From contig CALFWZ010000074.1 of the NCBI GenBank assembly GCA_937928405.1, forward strand, positions 1-50,437: a stretch of DNA of 50,437 nt, read 5' to 3'. The notes beneath the pieces are model-generated. The model did no database searches, was not told the origin of the DNA, and saw only the letters and a program-made list of their open reading frames with translations. Each line of letters begins with the position of its first letter. The stretch's first letter is position 1. Of this stretch, positions 25,500 through 33,854 are shown piece by piece. Origin of the DNA: an uncultured Saprospiraceae bacterium. GTDB taxonomy: Bacteria > Bacteroidota > Bacteroidia > Chitinophagales > Saprospiraceae. Position numbers and translations under genes: made by a program.

Positions 25500-26603
25500 A
25501 TGATGAAATACTATTGTTTGGTTTTATTTGTTTTGAAAACGCTTACAACTCTTAAGGGACAAGAGACGACCTTGAATGATGTCGCTAAAAGGTATTTGAA
25601 GGAATATAAAGTACCTGGAATGGCAATTAGTGTTGTAAAACCGGATACTATATTTTTTGGTGTTGCTGGGATAAAGCATTGTGGAAAACCAGGCCCAATT
25701 ACCCTAGCATCTAAATTTCATATTGGATCAAATGGAAAGGCAATTACTGCTATGATTGCTGCCCATTTAGTAGAAGAAAACAAGTTAAAATGGACTTCAA
25801 AAATTACAGAACTTATTCCTGAATTAAAAGGTGAGATAAAACCAGACTATGGGGAAGTTACTTTAGAAAGTTTATTATCTAATAGAGGCATGATTCAACC
25901 ATTTGAAGATGACGGAAGTAAAGAATGGAAAAATATTCCGAACTCAATTGGAAAAACCTCAGATTCTAAATTAGCATTTGCTCGATACGCTTTAAATTTA
26001 CATCCTAAAATAAATCCTAGTAAGAATCATAGCTATTCAAATGGAGGTTTTGTAATTGCTGGTTTAATGTTGGAGAGAGCCTCTGGAAAAAAATGGGAGG
26101 AACTTGTCAGCACATTTAATCAAAAATTTGAAATAGGATCATTTGTTGGATTTCCAAATCAAGAATTGAATGCCGGCACCTTTGGGCACCGGAAAAAAAT
26201 GGGAAAATTTAAAGCCATTCCCGCTGAAGAGGAACAGCAATTTGATTTTGACTTTTCTCCTGCTGGAAACCTTTCCATCAATATTAAAGAATTAGCAACT
26301 ATAATGGAAAAACATTTATCTGGATTGTTGGGTATGGATAATGTTTTAAAAAGTGAGACTTATCAATATCTTCATTTTGGGTTTGAAGATTATGCATTAG
26401 GATGGTACAATGGTAAAATTGGAGATACGGCACAAAAATTTTCCTACCACGGTGGAAGTTTAGGTAGTTTTTCTTCTGCTATTATGTTGAGTGCAGATAG
26501 AGAAATAGCCATAATAATTTTAATAAATGCGGATGGTAAAAAAGTAAACGAATTGAAAGAGGAAGTAAGAACTACCTTGTGGGAGCGATATGGAACTAAA
26601 TGA
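25500..26603 (+). CDS. Secreted serine hydrolase of the class C beta-lactamase/penicillin-binding-protein fold
   Basis: The 367-residue protein has a signal peptide (about 1-20, ending LKGQ). All three active-site motifs of the family are present: S77-x-x-K80 (GSNGK), Y179-S180-N181 (HSYSNGG) and H317-G318-G319 (SYHGGS, the counterpart of KTG). The HGG version is typical of esterase or peptidase-like members rather than true beta-lactamases. It probably acts in the periplasm on esters, D-amino-acid peptides or similar. Either Met1 or Met2 could be the start. It follows the small lipoprotein closely. Confidence 0.88.
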   Translation: MMKYYCLVLFVLKTLTTLKGQETTLNDVAKRYLKEYKVPGMAISVVKPDTIFFGVAGIKHCGKPGPITLASKFHIGSNGKAITAMIAAHLVEENKLKWTSKITELIPELKGEIKPDYGEVTLESLLSNRGMIQPFEDDGSKEWKNIPNSIGKTSDSKLAFARYALNLHPKINPSKNHSYSNGGFVIAGLMLERASGKKWEELVSTFNQKFEIGSFVGFPNQELNAGTFGHRKKMGKFKAIPAEEEQQFDFDFSPAGNLSINIKELATIMEKHLSGLLGMDNVLKSETYQYLHFGFEDYALGWYNGKIGDTAQKFSYHGGSLGSFSSAIMLSADREIAIIILINADGKKVNELKEEVRTTLWERYGTK

Positions 26604-26633
26604 TTCAAATTAGCAATTGCAGTTTAACTAAGC

Positions 26634-27293
26634 ATGATAAAACCATGGGTGAAAATTTGCTGCATCAGCAGTATTGAAGAGGCAAATATGGCCGTGGCTG
26701 CAGGAGCTTCAGCGCTAGGATTTGTTGGGCCGATGCCAAGTGGACCGGGGATTATTACGCATGAATTAATACATAAAATTGTAAAAACTGTTCCACCACC
26801 AATTGCGACTTTTTTATTGACGAGTGAAACGAAGGCAGGAAATATTCTAAAGGACTATCATAAGGTAAATACTTCCACCATTCAAATAGTTGATGAATTA
26901 GAAAATCGGGAATATCATTTACTTCGTCAAAAATTGCCGAAAGTAAAACTAATACAAGTCATTCATGTGATTAATGAAGATTCTGTAAAAGAAGCGGTAG
27001 AAATTTCAAAATATGTCGACGCGATTTTGCTCGATAGTGGCAATCCCAATTTACCAGTTAAAGAACTAGGAGGAACCGGTCGAACACACGACTGGAGGTT
27101 GAGTAAAAAGATTAGAGATGCTATTGCCATCCCAGTTTTTTTGGCTGGCGGACTAAATAAAGAAAATGTCAAACAGGCCGTTGAACAAGTTCAGCCTTTT
27201 GGGGTGGATCTTTGTAGTAGTGTGCGAAAAAATGGAAAACTAGACCAAGTGAAGTTAACAGAATTCTTTCGGGCGCTTGAGGCTATATGTTAA
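26634..27293 (+). CDS. TrpF-like phosphoribosylanthranilate isomerase, divergent subfamily
   Basis: The 219-residue TIM-barrel protein matches TrpF. It has strand 1 WVKICCIS with the catalytic Cys at position 9, LLDSG with the catalytic Asp at 134, GGTGRTHDW at 146-154 and the phosphate-loop region AGGL (170-173) plus GVDLCSSVR (190-198). Compared with typical TrpF it has GPMPSGPG in place of YPKSPRY and CSSVR in place of NSGVE. This identifies a distinct subgroup commonly annotated as TrpF but found outside trp operons. No other tryptophan gene is near. It could be the real third enzyme of tryptophan synthesis or an isomerase for another ribosyl-type substrate. Confidence 0.82.
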   Translation: MIKPWVKICCISSIEEANMAVAAGASALGFVGPMPSGPGIITHELIHKIVKTVPPPIATFLLTSETKAGNILKDYHKVNTSTIQIVDELENREYHLLRQKLPKVKLIQVIHVINEDSVKEAVEISKYVDAILLDSGNPNLPVKELGGTGRTHDWRLSKKIRDAIAIPVFLAGGLNKENVKQAVEQVQPFGVDLCSSVRKNGKLDQVKLTEFFRALEAIC

Positions 27294-27324
27294 CTTTTCT
27301 AAGCACTAACGTAACATAAAACAA

Positions 27325-27516
27325 TTACCCCATGCTACCACAAATACCTAAACTGATGATTAAATAAACGACTGCCAGTATATAAAAAACCTTGGCGGCG
27401 GTTTTATATTTCCGATGGAGTAGTACTCCAATCAACGCCAATACCACCGGAGGACCAAACATAATTCCCAAGATTAAAAATATAATACCGCCATAATCTC
27501 CTTCTAATAAAATCAT
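27325..27516 (-). CDS. Tiny two-helix membrane protein coupled to the radical SAM gene
   Basis: The 63-residue protein has two membrane helices (about 9-31 and 41-58) separated by a positively charged loop (LHRKYKTAAK). Its ATG overlaps the TGA of the upstream radical SAM gene by 4 bases (ATGA at 27513-27516), a sign of translational coupling. This tight linkage argues that it is a real gene and works with the radical SAM protein, perhaps as its membrane anchor. I recognise no named family. Confidence 0.75.
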   Translation of the reverse strand: MILLEGDYGGIIFLILGIMFGPPVVLALIGVLLHRKYKTAAKVFYILAVVYLIISLGICGSMG

Positions 27517-28940
27517 AATTCGACTATTTTAATTTCGTTTCTTAAAGCTTCTAACTTTTCTATCTTATCATCTCTATAAAATAAATTCATCGTTTCAAAA
27601 GGAATGATTTTATTATCCTTGTTGACGATGTGGACACAAGATTTTTTAATCGCTCGGACATCAAAATTATAGGCATCAATAAATTGCATAATAATGACTC
27701 TAAATAAATTATCATAACCTAAATTCGGGGCATCAATATTGGGCAAGCAGCACATGATAGACTTTAGGTTTTCTTCTGCTACCTCCACCGAATTCCCAGT
27801 GCTAAAGAGTTCGATCATTTTTTCCTGAAGTAGGGAATCTTGTTCGTAAACGATCGTATTTTTGCTATTATCGAGTAAATCGTTTGGATTAATATATCGG
27901 GTCAAAGGAAATACTTCCTCCTCTAATTTGAGTGCATAGCCCATGACTAAGGCATCAGGATTACAAGGTACCGGCAATAGATCGTCTGGATGAAAAACAT
28001 TGGTTTGTTCTAAAATTTTTCTTCTTACTTCCGTCAACGTCATTCGATCGGTTTCTGGATTAAAATGTTCTAGACGACCGGCAATCTGCGTGGGCTGCAA
28101 AGTGACACCTCTTACGCATTTTTGTTTTAAACCATAATCAATGATTTTTCCAACTTCGTGATCGTTTAATCCTTTTTGCAGGGTGACGACTAGGGTAGTG
28201 GAAAGGTTAATTTTATTGAGATGTTCAATTGCTTTTTTTCGAACCTCATTTAAATCTGCTCCTCGTAATTCTTGCAATACAGAATTTTCAAATGAATCAA
28301 ATTGTAAATAAACTTCAAAGTCTGGTGCGTAGGTTTTTAGTCTTTCAGCGAAAGCTAGATCTTTGGCAATTTTGATGCCATTGGTATTCAGCATTAAGTG
28401 CCGAATCGGTAAAGATTTGGCATAGTCAAGGATTTCCCAAAACTGCGGATGAATGGTTGGCTCGCCACCTGAAATTTGAACGACATCCGGTTCTTTCTCA
28501 TTTCGTACAATGGTATCTAACATTGCCTTTACCTCGTCTAATGTCCGGTGACGACCATAAGTAGGAGAGGAGCAAGCATAACAAGTCGGGCAAGATAGAT
28601 TACAGCGATCGGTAACTTCTACAATGGTTAGGCAACCATGTTGTTCATGATCTGGACATAACCCACAATCATAAGGACAGCCATAATGGGTTTTGGTGTT
28701 GAAGCTGTAGGGAGTCTCACTTGGCTTATTATAGTTGCGAATATTTTTATAATACTCAATATCATCCGCAATCAGCACTTTACTATTGCCGTGCTCCTGA
28801 CAACGTTTTAGCATATAGACCTTTCCATCTTCAAAAACTATTTTAGCATCTACTCGTCTTAAACAGGTTGGACATAAGCTCAACGTAAAATCGTAATAGG
28901 TATATTTCCTTACTGGCATTTTAATTTTTTTATCAAACAA
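27513..28940 (-). CDS. Radical SAM enzyme of the MJ0619/tetraether-lipid-synthase type
   Basis: The 475-residue protein has the complete layout of the archaeal MJ0619/Tes group: an N-terminal zinc-ribbon-like segment (LCPTC, Cys23/Cys26, then Cys47), a Cys-rich motif GCPYDCGLCPDH (Cys88, 92, 95; then Cys103), the radical SAM cluster motif C113-x3-C117-x2-C120 (TDRCNLSCPTCYA), and the SAM-binding GGEPT at 158-162. Characterised relatives join or modify lipid chains at unactivated carbons (Tes makes the C-C bonds of tetraether lipids). Bacterial relatives have been linked to membrane-spanning lipids. It lies 36 bases after an Lgt-like gene and overlaps a small membrane protein, which supports a lipid substrate. 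The exact reaction is unknown. Confidence 0.85.
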   Translation of the reverse strand: MFDKKIKMPVRKYTYYDFTLSLCPTCLRRVDAKIVFEDGKVYMLKRCQEHGNSKVLIADDIEYYKNIRNYNKPSETPYSFNTKTHYGCPYDCGLCPDHEQHGCLTIVEVTDRCNLSCPTCYACSSPTYGRHRTLDEVKAMLDTIVRNEKEPDVVQISGGEPTIHPQFWEILDYAKSLPIRHLMLNTNGIKIAKDLAFAERLKTYAPDFEVYLQFDSFENSVLQELRGADLNEVRKKAIEHLNKINLSTTLVVTLQKGLNDHEVGKIIDYGLKQKCVRGVTLQPTQIAGRLEHFNPETDRMTLTEVRRKILEQTNVFHPDDLLPVPCNPDALVMGYALKLEEEVFPLTRYINPNDLLDNSKNTIVYEQDSLLQEKMIELFSTGNSVEVAEENLKSIMCCLPNIDAPNLGYDNLFRVIIMQFIDAYNFDVRAIKKSCVHIVNKDNKIIPFETMNLFYRDDKIEKLEALRNEIKIVEL

Positions 28941-28976
28941 TTGTTGAATTGAATTCCTCTATGTTAAGTTCGATAG

Positions 28977-29723
28977 TTACTTTTTAGAATTACTCAAAAA
29001 CCGAGCAATTGTCTTCCCATAATACAACCAACAAATTATGCATAAAAGTTGAATAGTACTCAATCCGAAAGTATAAAATACATTTGGCTTTAAAAATTCG
29101 ATACAGAATCGAAACCCAAAATAAATCAGCATAAATAATTTATAGAGGTCGCCATTGGCTAAGCTGAGATAACTCTTAATTCGTTTTAAAAATAAAAATA
29201 GGCCGATTAAAAATACCAATTCATATAAGGAGGTAGGATGTCTAAGCAGTCCATCTCCTAAATCCATTCCGAAAATAGAAGTGGTTGCTCGGCCGTAAGT
29301 AAACTCTTTTATCCCAGATAAAAAACAACCAATTCTACCAATAAAAATACCAGCAATGATCGGAAACACAAACAAGTCTCCAGAGGATACTTTTTCTCCA
29401 ATTATTTTTTTGGCTAATTCTACGCCCAGTAATCCTCCAAATAAACCACCCATAATGGTTTTGGAATTTACCAATTGGATAAGATTGGGTAGGGTAAATT
29501 CAACCAATGGATTTTCTAAATAACCAATCAATCGAGATCCAATTAAAGCGCCGATCGCTGCCCCTAGAATGATAGATAAACGGTTTTTGGAATCGATGCT
29601 ATCTTCACTGTTTCGTCTTAATAAAACATAATATCTAAAGGCAATAAAAAAAGCTAAATACTCAAGAATTAAGTGAACATTTATTGCATACCCTAATAAG
29701 GTAGGTTCGAATGGAATATTCAA
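28977..29723 (-). CDS. Lgt-like membrane protein (prolipoprotein diacylglyceryl transferase paralogue)
   Basis: The 248-residue membrane protein has about seven helices and the Lgt signature GRIGCFLSG (129-137; Arg130 corresponds to the essential E. coli Arg143), RHPTSLYE (161-168) and FRFCIEFL (204-211; Arg205 corresponds to Arg239). The normal GRIGN has Cys in place of Asn, and the position of E. coli His103 in the HGG loop is Phe95 (LFGGLLG). True Lgt moves diacylglycerol from phosphatidylglycerol to lipoprotein Cys. The changes and the operon with a Tes-like radical SAM enzyme suggest a dedicated paralogue moving or binding a lipid for that enzyme rather than housekeeping Lgt. It is the first gene of the operon. 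Confidence 0.85.
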   Translation of the reverse strand: MNIPFEPTLLGYAINVHLILEYLAFFIAFRYYVLLRRNSEDSIDSKNRLSIILGAAIGALIGSRLIGYLENPLVEFTLPNLIQLVNSKTIMGGLFGGLLGVELAKKIIGEKVSSGDLFVFPIIAGIFIGRIGCFLSGIKEFTYGRATTSIFGMDLGDGLLRHPTSLYELVFLIGLFLFLKRIKSYLSLANGDLYKLFMLIYFGFRFCIEFLKPNVFYTFGLSTIQLLCIICWLYYGKTIARFLSNSKK

Positions 29724-29897
29724 AATTATTTGTTTTCAGGAAAGGTACGTATTTTATTTAGTATGCTACCAATTTTTATTTAGCAAAATAGGCGAGCAAA
29801 CACCTTAGGTTCCAAATGAAATGGTGGCAATAAAAGGGTAGAGCCGATAAAAACAAATACCGTAACGGAGTGCTATAACAACAAGATAATTATTCAG

Positions 29898-31907
29898 TTA
29901 AAATTTCATAATTCTTTCAACTAAATTTAAATCATCATTAACTAGTCTTAGAAAGTAAAATCCGTTATCAAAGTCTCTTAAATTAATTTGGGTAGCACTA
30001 CTATTGATTTGAAATGTGGCCACTTTTTTTCCAGTAATGGTAAAAACTTCCAGACGGTTATTATAGTTGGCTAATGATTCGGATAATTTAATATTTATGA
30101 ATTCATTCGTTGGATTGGGTGAAACCGTAAATTCATGTTTAATATTATCAAGCGCATCGAGATTGGTGGAAGTTTCTAAAGTGAACGTTAATTTATCCAA
30201 ATTAAATGGATTGTCATTGGTAATGTCAAGCCGCATTTCTTGTTCTCCTGCTGCTAACTCAATCGTGTTATTGGCAGAAATTTCTTGAAAGTCATACCAA
30301 CCTCCGGTGCTTGGTGTATGGAAGCTAGTGGAGGATCCATTTTGTTCAAAACCAATACTAAAAGCTCCATTCGATACCTCAGAGGCCACCTCTCCCTTAA
30401 CACTATAAATTCCAGCCTCCGTCACATTTACGGTATACTTAATCCATTCGCCTATTGCTACATACTCCAAGATAAACCCATCACCAAGCGCACCAATATC
30501 TACTCCTTCGCCGGTTCGAAATCCATTAGGAATATTTGAGGCTTCGTTATCATGATAGGCTAACCCTTCACCACCAAAATCATATTCCTCTACCTCCAAT
30601 TCTCCAGGAATATTAATGGGATCGCCATTAAATGGAGACTGTACGGTAGCGTTAATTCTTATTCTGGTCGGATATCCATGAAGTAGTGTTCCATCAGCTC
30701 TGGTGGTGTACATTCTGTAAGTATAAGTATTGCTTGCAGCTACTGCAAGATCCGTATACGCATTTGCCGTGGCAGGAAGTTCAGCAATTTGCACGAAATT
30801 ATTACTATTCCCTAAGGACCTCTCTAGTATAATATTGCTGTTACCAGTTACTCGATTATTCCATTCCACCAATATGGCTGGTTCTTCCGTAATTGGATCA
30901 GGAGTGAATGAAGAAAAAATTTGATTGGGAGAATCTTCATGATAATGCATGAGAATATCTTTGACTTCTGGCCACGTATTGTTTCCTCTATTTAAGACCC
31001 TAAAATCGCCACCATCATCCCAAACAGAAAACGCAAAACCTTTTGCGATACATTGCTCTACATTATGCGCATAAATCCGCATCCGTGAGTTATAATCACA
31101 ACTGTGTATAGCACCAAACTCACTATGATGGACTGGAATATTGTTGGCAACTGACCAATTTTTTACAGATTGATATTTATTCGTTAATTGTTGGTAGTCA
31201 TTTGGAGTGCCCCAAGTACCCATTCCTTGACCTGAGAATTGCCAAGGATCGTAGGCATGGTAATAACCAATAAGATACTCATCCTGTGGAATTGCAGCGT
31301 TAAACAATTGTTCCGCATTAGCGTACATATTCCCTCCAAAAATAACAATACGAGTTGGATTGGTGACGCGGATAATATCTAGAATTCGTTGATTTAAATC
31401 ATCTACTTGAGCGACGGTCATACCGTTAGGCTCATTGATGATTTCAAATAAGAGCCGGTCAGATTTGTTTTGGAAACGTTCTGCAATTTGAGTCCAGATG
31501 GCATCATATCTTGCTCTCAAATTTTGATTGGTATAATTGTTTTTTAACCAATCCTCATGATGACCATTCAAGGTAATCATGAATCCCCGCTCCAGTCCCC
31601 AATCGACCACTTGCTCAACTCGATCCATCCAATTTTCGTTGATAGTATAAGGCGCGGTATTTCCCGTATGTTGATCCCAGCGAACAGGAATTCTAATATT
31701 CGAAAATCCTGCGGTTTCATAGGCGTCAAAATAAGATTCTTGTGCAGGTCCATTATTCCAAGATCCCTCGAAAGGCGGTTCTAGGGTATTTCCCAGATTG
31801 ATCCCTCTTCCCATTTCAACAATGGCTTGCTCAGGCGTGAGTTGCCCAAAAATAGGTTGGACAATAAAAAGGAGGAAAAGCATCAAAAAGAGATAAGAAT
31901 TTTTCAT
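29898..31907 (-). CDS. Secreted GH5 cellulase-like glycoside hydrolase with CBM6 and T9SS domain
   Basis: The 669-residue protein has a signal peptide (about 1-21) and a GH5 catalytic domain (about 25-335) starting MGRGINLGNTLE. The catalytic pair is visible: E159 (FEIINEPNG, acid/base) and E263 (VHHSEFGA, nucleophile). A fibronectin-III-like linker domain follows (about 345-425), then a CBM6-type module (about 440-580, with the sequence EVEEYDFGGEGLAYHD and GEWIKYTVNV), and a T9SS sorting domain (about 595-669, VSPNPTNEFINIKL). It hydrolyses beta-1,4-glucans or related hemicelluloses outside the cell. No SusCD pair is near it, so it may feed a general glucan pathway. It lies 174 bases upstream of the Lgt-like gene on the same strand. 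Confidence 0.93.
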   Translation of the reverse strand: MKNSYLFLMLFLLFIVQPIFGQLTPEQAIVEMGRGINLGNTLEPPFEGSWNNGPAQESYFDAYETAGFSNIRIPVRWDQHTGNTAPYTINENWMDRVEQVVDWGLERGFMITLNGHHEDWLKNNYTNQNLRARYDAIWTQIAERFQNKSDRLLFEIINEPNGMTVAQVDDLNQRILDIIRVTNPTRIVIFGGNMYANAEQLFNAAIPQDEYLIGYYHAYDPWQFSGQGMGTWGTPNDYQQLTNKYQSVKNWSVANNIPVHHSEFGAIHSCDYNSRMRIYAHNVEQCIAKGFAFSVWDDGGDFRVLNRGNNTWPEVKDILMHYHEDSPNQIFSSFTPDPITEEPAILVEWNNRVTGNSNIILERSLGNSNNFVQIAELPATANAYTDLAVAASNTYTYRMYTTRADGTLLHGYPTRIRINATVQSPFNGDPINIPGELEVEEYDFGGEGLAYHDNEASNIPNGFRTGEGVDIGALGDGFILEYVAIGEWIKYTVNVTEAGIYSVKGEVASEVSNGAFSIGFEQNGSSTSFHTPSTGGWYDFQEISANNTIELAAGEQEMRLDITNDNPFNLDKLTFTLETSTNLDALDNIKHEFTVSPNPTNEFINIKLSESLANYNNRLEVFTITGKKVATFQINSSATQINLRDFDNGFYFLRLVNDDLNLVERIMKF

Positions 31908-32269
31908 GGATTGGTTATTAGAGTATTGATAAAATTTGGAAAAAGTAAACTAAAAGGGCTTTATCCTTATAGAGGCCGTGTCAATATTTATTTACCATGA
32001 ATTCCAGCGATTTTTTTAAACACATCTTTTATTTGTCGCTAAAATAATCATATTGGTCTATCCTTTTTTACGCTTTCACTGAATTAAAGTATTATTGAAG
32101 TACCAATATTTGGCGTAATAACCTAAAAATAATTAATCTATGAAGTTTCCGTTTTCAGATTATTTTGATCAGATCAGTGAGGTTTTTCTTATAGGATTTG
32201 GAATTTTTGTTCTGTTATTGATTTATAGTAAAGTTAGGGATTATTATGGCGATAATTAGGAATAACAGA
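31908..32269. other. Promoter region of the cellulase gene plus a small gene
   Basis: The left 230 bases carry the upstream region of the minus-strand GH5 gene and that of the small gene at 32140. No convincing terminator is present. TATTTGG at 32107-32113 resembles a -7 element for the small gene. The rest is AT-rich without visible structure. Confidence 0.4.
32140..32259 (+). CDS. Single-pass 39-residue membrane peptide
   Basis: ATG 32140 opens a 39-codon frame ending in TAG at 32257. The peptide reads MKFPFSDYFDQISEVFLIG, then a hydrophobic helix (about 15-29), then the charged tail SKVRDYYGDN. The clean design of acidic N-terminus, one helix and a positively charged C-terminal side looks like a real small membrane protein. 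It is isolated between two minus-strand genes. No family is recognised. A TATTTGG word lies 27 bases upstream. Confidence 0.45.
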   Translation: MKFPFSDYFDQISEVFLIGFGIFVLLLIYSKVRDYYGDN

Positions 32270-33685
32270 TTAGACTATTACTCCGCCTAACTTTTCCAAT
32301 AACCAATTTTGTTCAGACAAAACTGTTTCGGTTTTAATTTTTTCTACAAGCATCGCCTTTTCCTCTTTTGCATAGGAAGGCAGGGTGATGATTTTTCGCG
32401 TATAACGAATTACTTTTAAAAAATTAGTTCGGTGATAATCGCTGACCTCTCGACGGCGGATATATTGTTCAAAACTATCTAAACTAGATTGTAGCGATTC
32501 AATAGCATCTTGCTCAAAGTATATTTTTATGATTAACATTTTTGAAATCAAGACATTCACAAGGTCTTCGTTTTCTGCTGTTTGTAAATGGATCAAGGCT
32601 TTATCATAATCTTTTCTAGCAAATTCTAACCGAGCAAAATTAAAGCTAACGGTTTGTTGTCTAAATCGAGGTGCTAATTTAACGCTAGCATTGGTAATAA
32701 AATCTTCTACCCAATTATACTCTTGTAGTTTTAGTGCCATGGCCACCATATTATTAAAGGAGAACCGTGGAATTAAATTATTTTCTAACAGTATGCCTTC
32801 TGAAATGCCTTCTTGATAAAAGGTCAGTCCTTCGCGCGCAAAGAACAACTCACTCTCATTGAGTTTTCGGATACAAAAATTAATGGCTAATCTATAAGGT
32901 GCTTGTAAATCTTCATTGGTAAAATGGTGACGGTTTGCGAAAAGCGCTGTTTTAAATTTCTGAAAATAATTGAGATCAGTATCTTTTATAAATCGGTAAC
33001 AATAATAGAAAATGGAGATAGCAGGGATTTTCATGTATTGAGGTTGGGTTTCAATTTGATCTAGAAAATAATTTAAAAGACCGAAATCAGTATTCATTTT
33101 ATAAACCGATTGGTGGGTTAATTGAGCACAGGCATTTTGTAGTTTTCTGATTAAAAAAAGAATATCATTGTTTTCTGAAATTTCTTGAAAAAAAAGATGA
33201 TCTGTTCGATTGGTATTTATTTGAAATTGCATTTTCTCCATATAGAAATCCAAGACTTGCTCATAATAATGTCCATTTCGATGTGCATTTTTATATAAGA
33301 GTTGCTCTGTTTTTTTGATATTCGTTTCGTAAGATTTTTTTAATTTTCTTGTTCTATAAATTTGGGTCAACAATAGTCTGGCTTTTAACTGATCTTGGCG
33401 ATGATAATTGATCAATAAAAATTCTTCCACCCTTTCTAAAAGGTCACTCATCGTTCCTCTTATTTTAACCGCATTGAATGTTTCTTCCGGATAAGTTTTG
33501 GCAAAAATGGCTGCCAGTTTAGGAGGAGTTTTACCTTTTTTTTGATGCTTTACCAAAAATTCAAAAAGCCTTTTAAGGTCTTCTCGTAAAACGAAAAATG
33601 GGGAACGAAGAATCTTTCTTAGCTGTCGAATTTCCTTTCTGTCGAATGTATCCAGTATTTCCAGTAGTTTATAGCTTCTTTCCAT
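32270..33685 (-). CDS. Helical-repeat (TPR-like) protein of unknown function
   Basis: The 471-residue protein is almost wholly alpha-helical and has no signal peptide. It starts SYKLLEILDTFDRKEIRQLRKILRSPFF, followed by repeated helix pairs with TPR-like spacing, for example FARLEFARKDYDKALIHLQTAE. I know this start pattern (two helices, then SPFF/SPYF) from proteins abundant in Saprospiria-like bacteroidetes, where many paralogues occur per genome, but their role is unknown. It is probably a cytoplasmic protein-protein interaction scaffold. The gene is monocistronic. Confidence 0.8.
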   Translation of the reverse strand: MERSYKLLEILDTFDRKEIRQLRKILRSPFFVLREDLKRLFEFLVKHQKKGKTPPKLAAIFAKTYPEETFNAVKIRGTMSDLLERVEEFLLINYHRQDQLKARLLLTQIYRTRKLKKSYETNIKKTEQLLYKNAHRNGHYYEQVLDFYMEKMQFQINTNRTDHLFFQEISENNDILFLIRKLQNACAQLTHQSVYKMNTDFGLLNYFLDQIETQPQYMKIPAISIFYYCYRFIKDTDLNYFQKFKTALFANRHHFTNEDLQAPYRLAINFCIRKLNESELFFAREGLTFYQEGISEGILLENNLIPRFSFNNMVAMALKLQEYNWVEDFITNASVKLAPRFRQQTVSFNFARLEFARKDYDKALIHLQTAENEDLVNVLISKMLIIKIYFEQDAIESLQSSLDSFEQYIRRREVSDYHRTNFLKVIRYTRKIITLPSYAKEEKAMLVEKIKTETVLSEQNWLLEKLGGVIV

Positions 33686-33810
33686 TGGTTATTTTTTCAC
33701 TAAAATACACTTTATTTAATTGATTATCAATTTATTAAGATGTTTGACCTGTATTTTTATTTCCATTTATACCTTTATTTGTACTTGTATTCATTGTATT
33801 TAATATCCAA

Positions 33811-33821
33811 CTTTGTAATGA
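33811..33821 (+). promoter_or_regulatory. Candidate promoter element before the 966-residue T9SS gene
   Basis: CAACTTTGTAATGA (around 33809-33822) shares CTTTGTAATGA with the element at 24365, and a TTG lies about 20 bases upstream. It fits a Bacteroidota -33/-7 arrangement 35-40 bases before the start codon. Confidence 0.35.
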
Positions 33822-33854
33822 ACACAAGAAAAACTGCTCAAGTCTTATAATTCA

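Noticed and set aside
25500..26603. Antibiotic-resistance beta-lactamase
   Set aside because: The third motif is HGG rather than KTG, and the sequence is closer to esterase/peptidase-like relatives; there is no evidence of resistance function.
28977..29723. Housekeeping lgt
   Set aside because: The His103 position is Phe, GRIGN is changed and the gene lies in a radical SAM operon, so I call it an Lgt-like paralogue instead.
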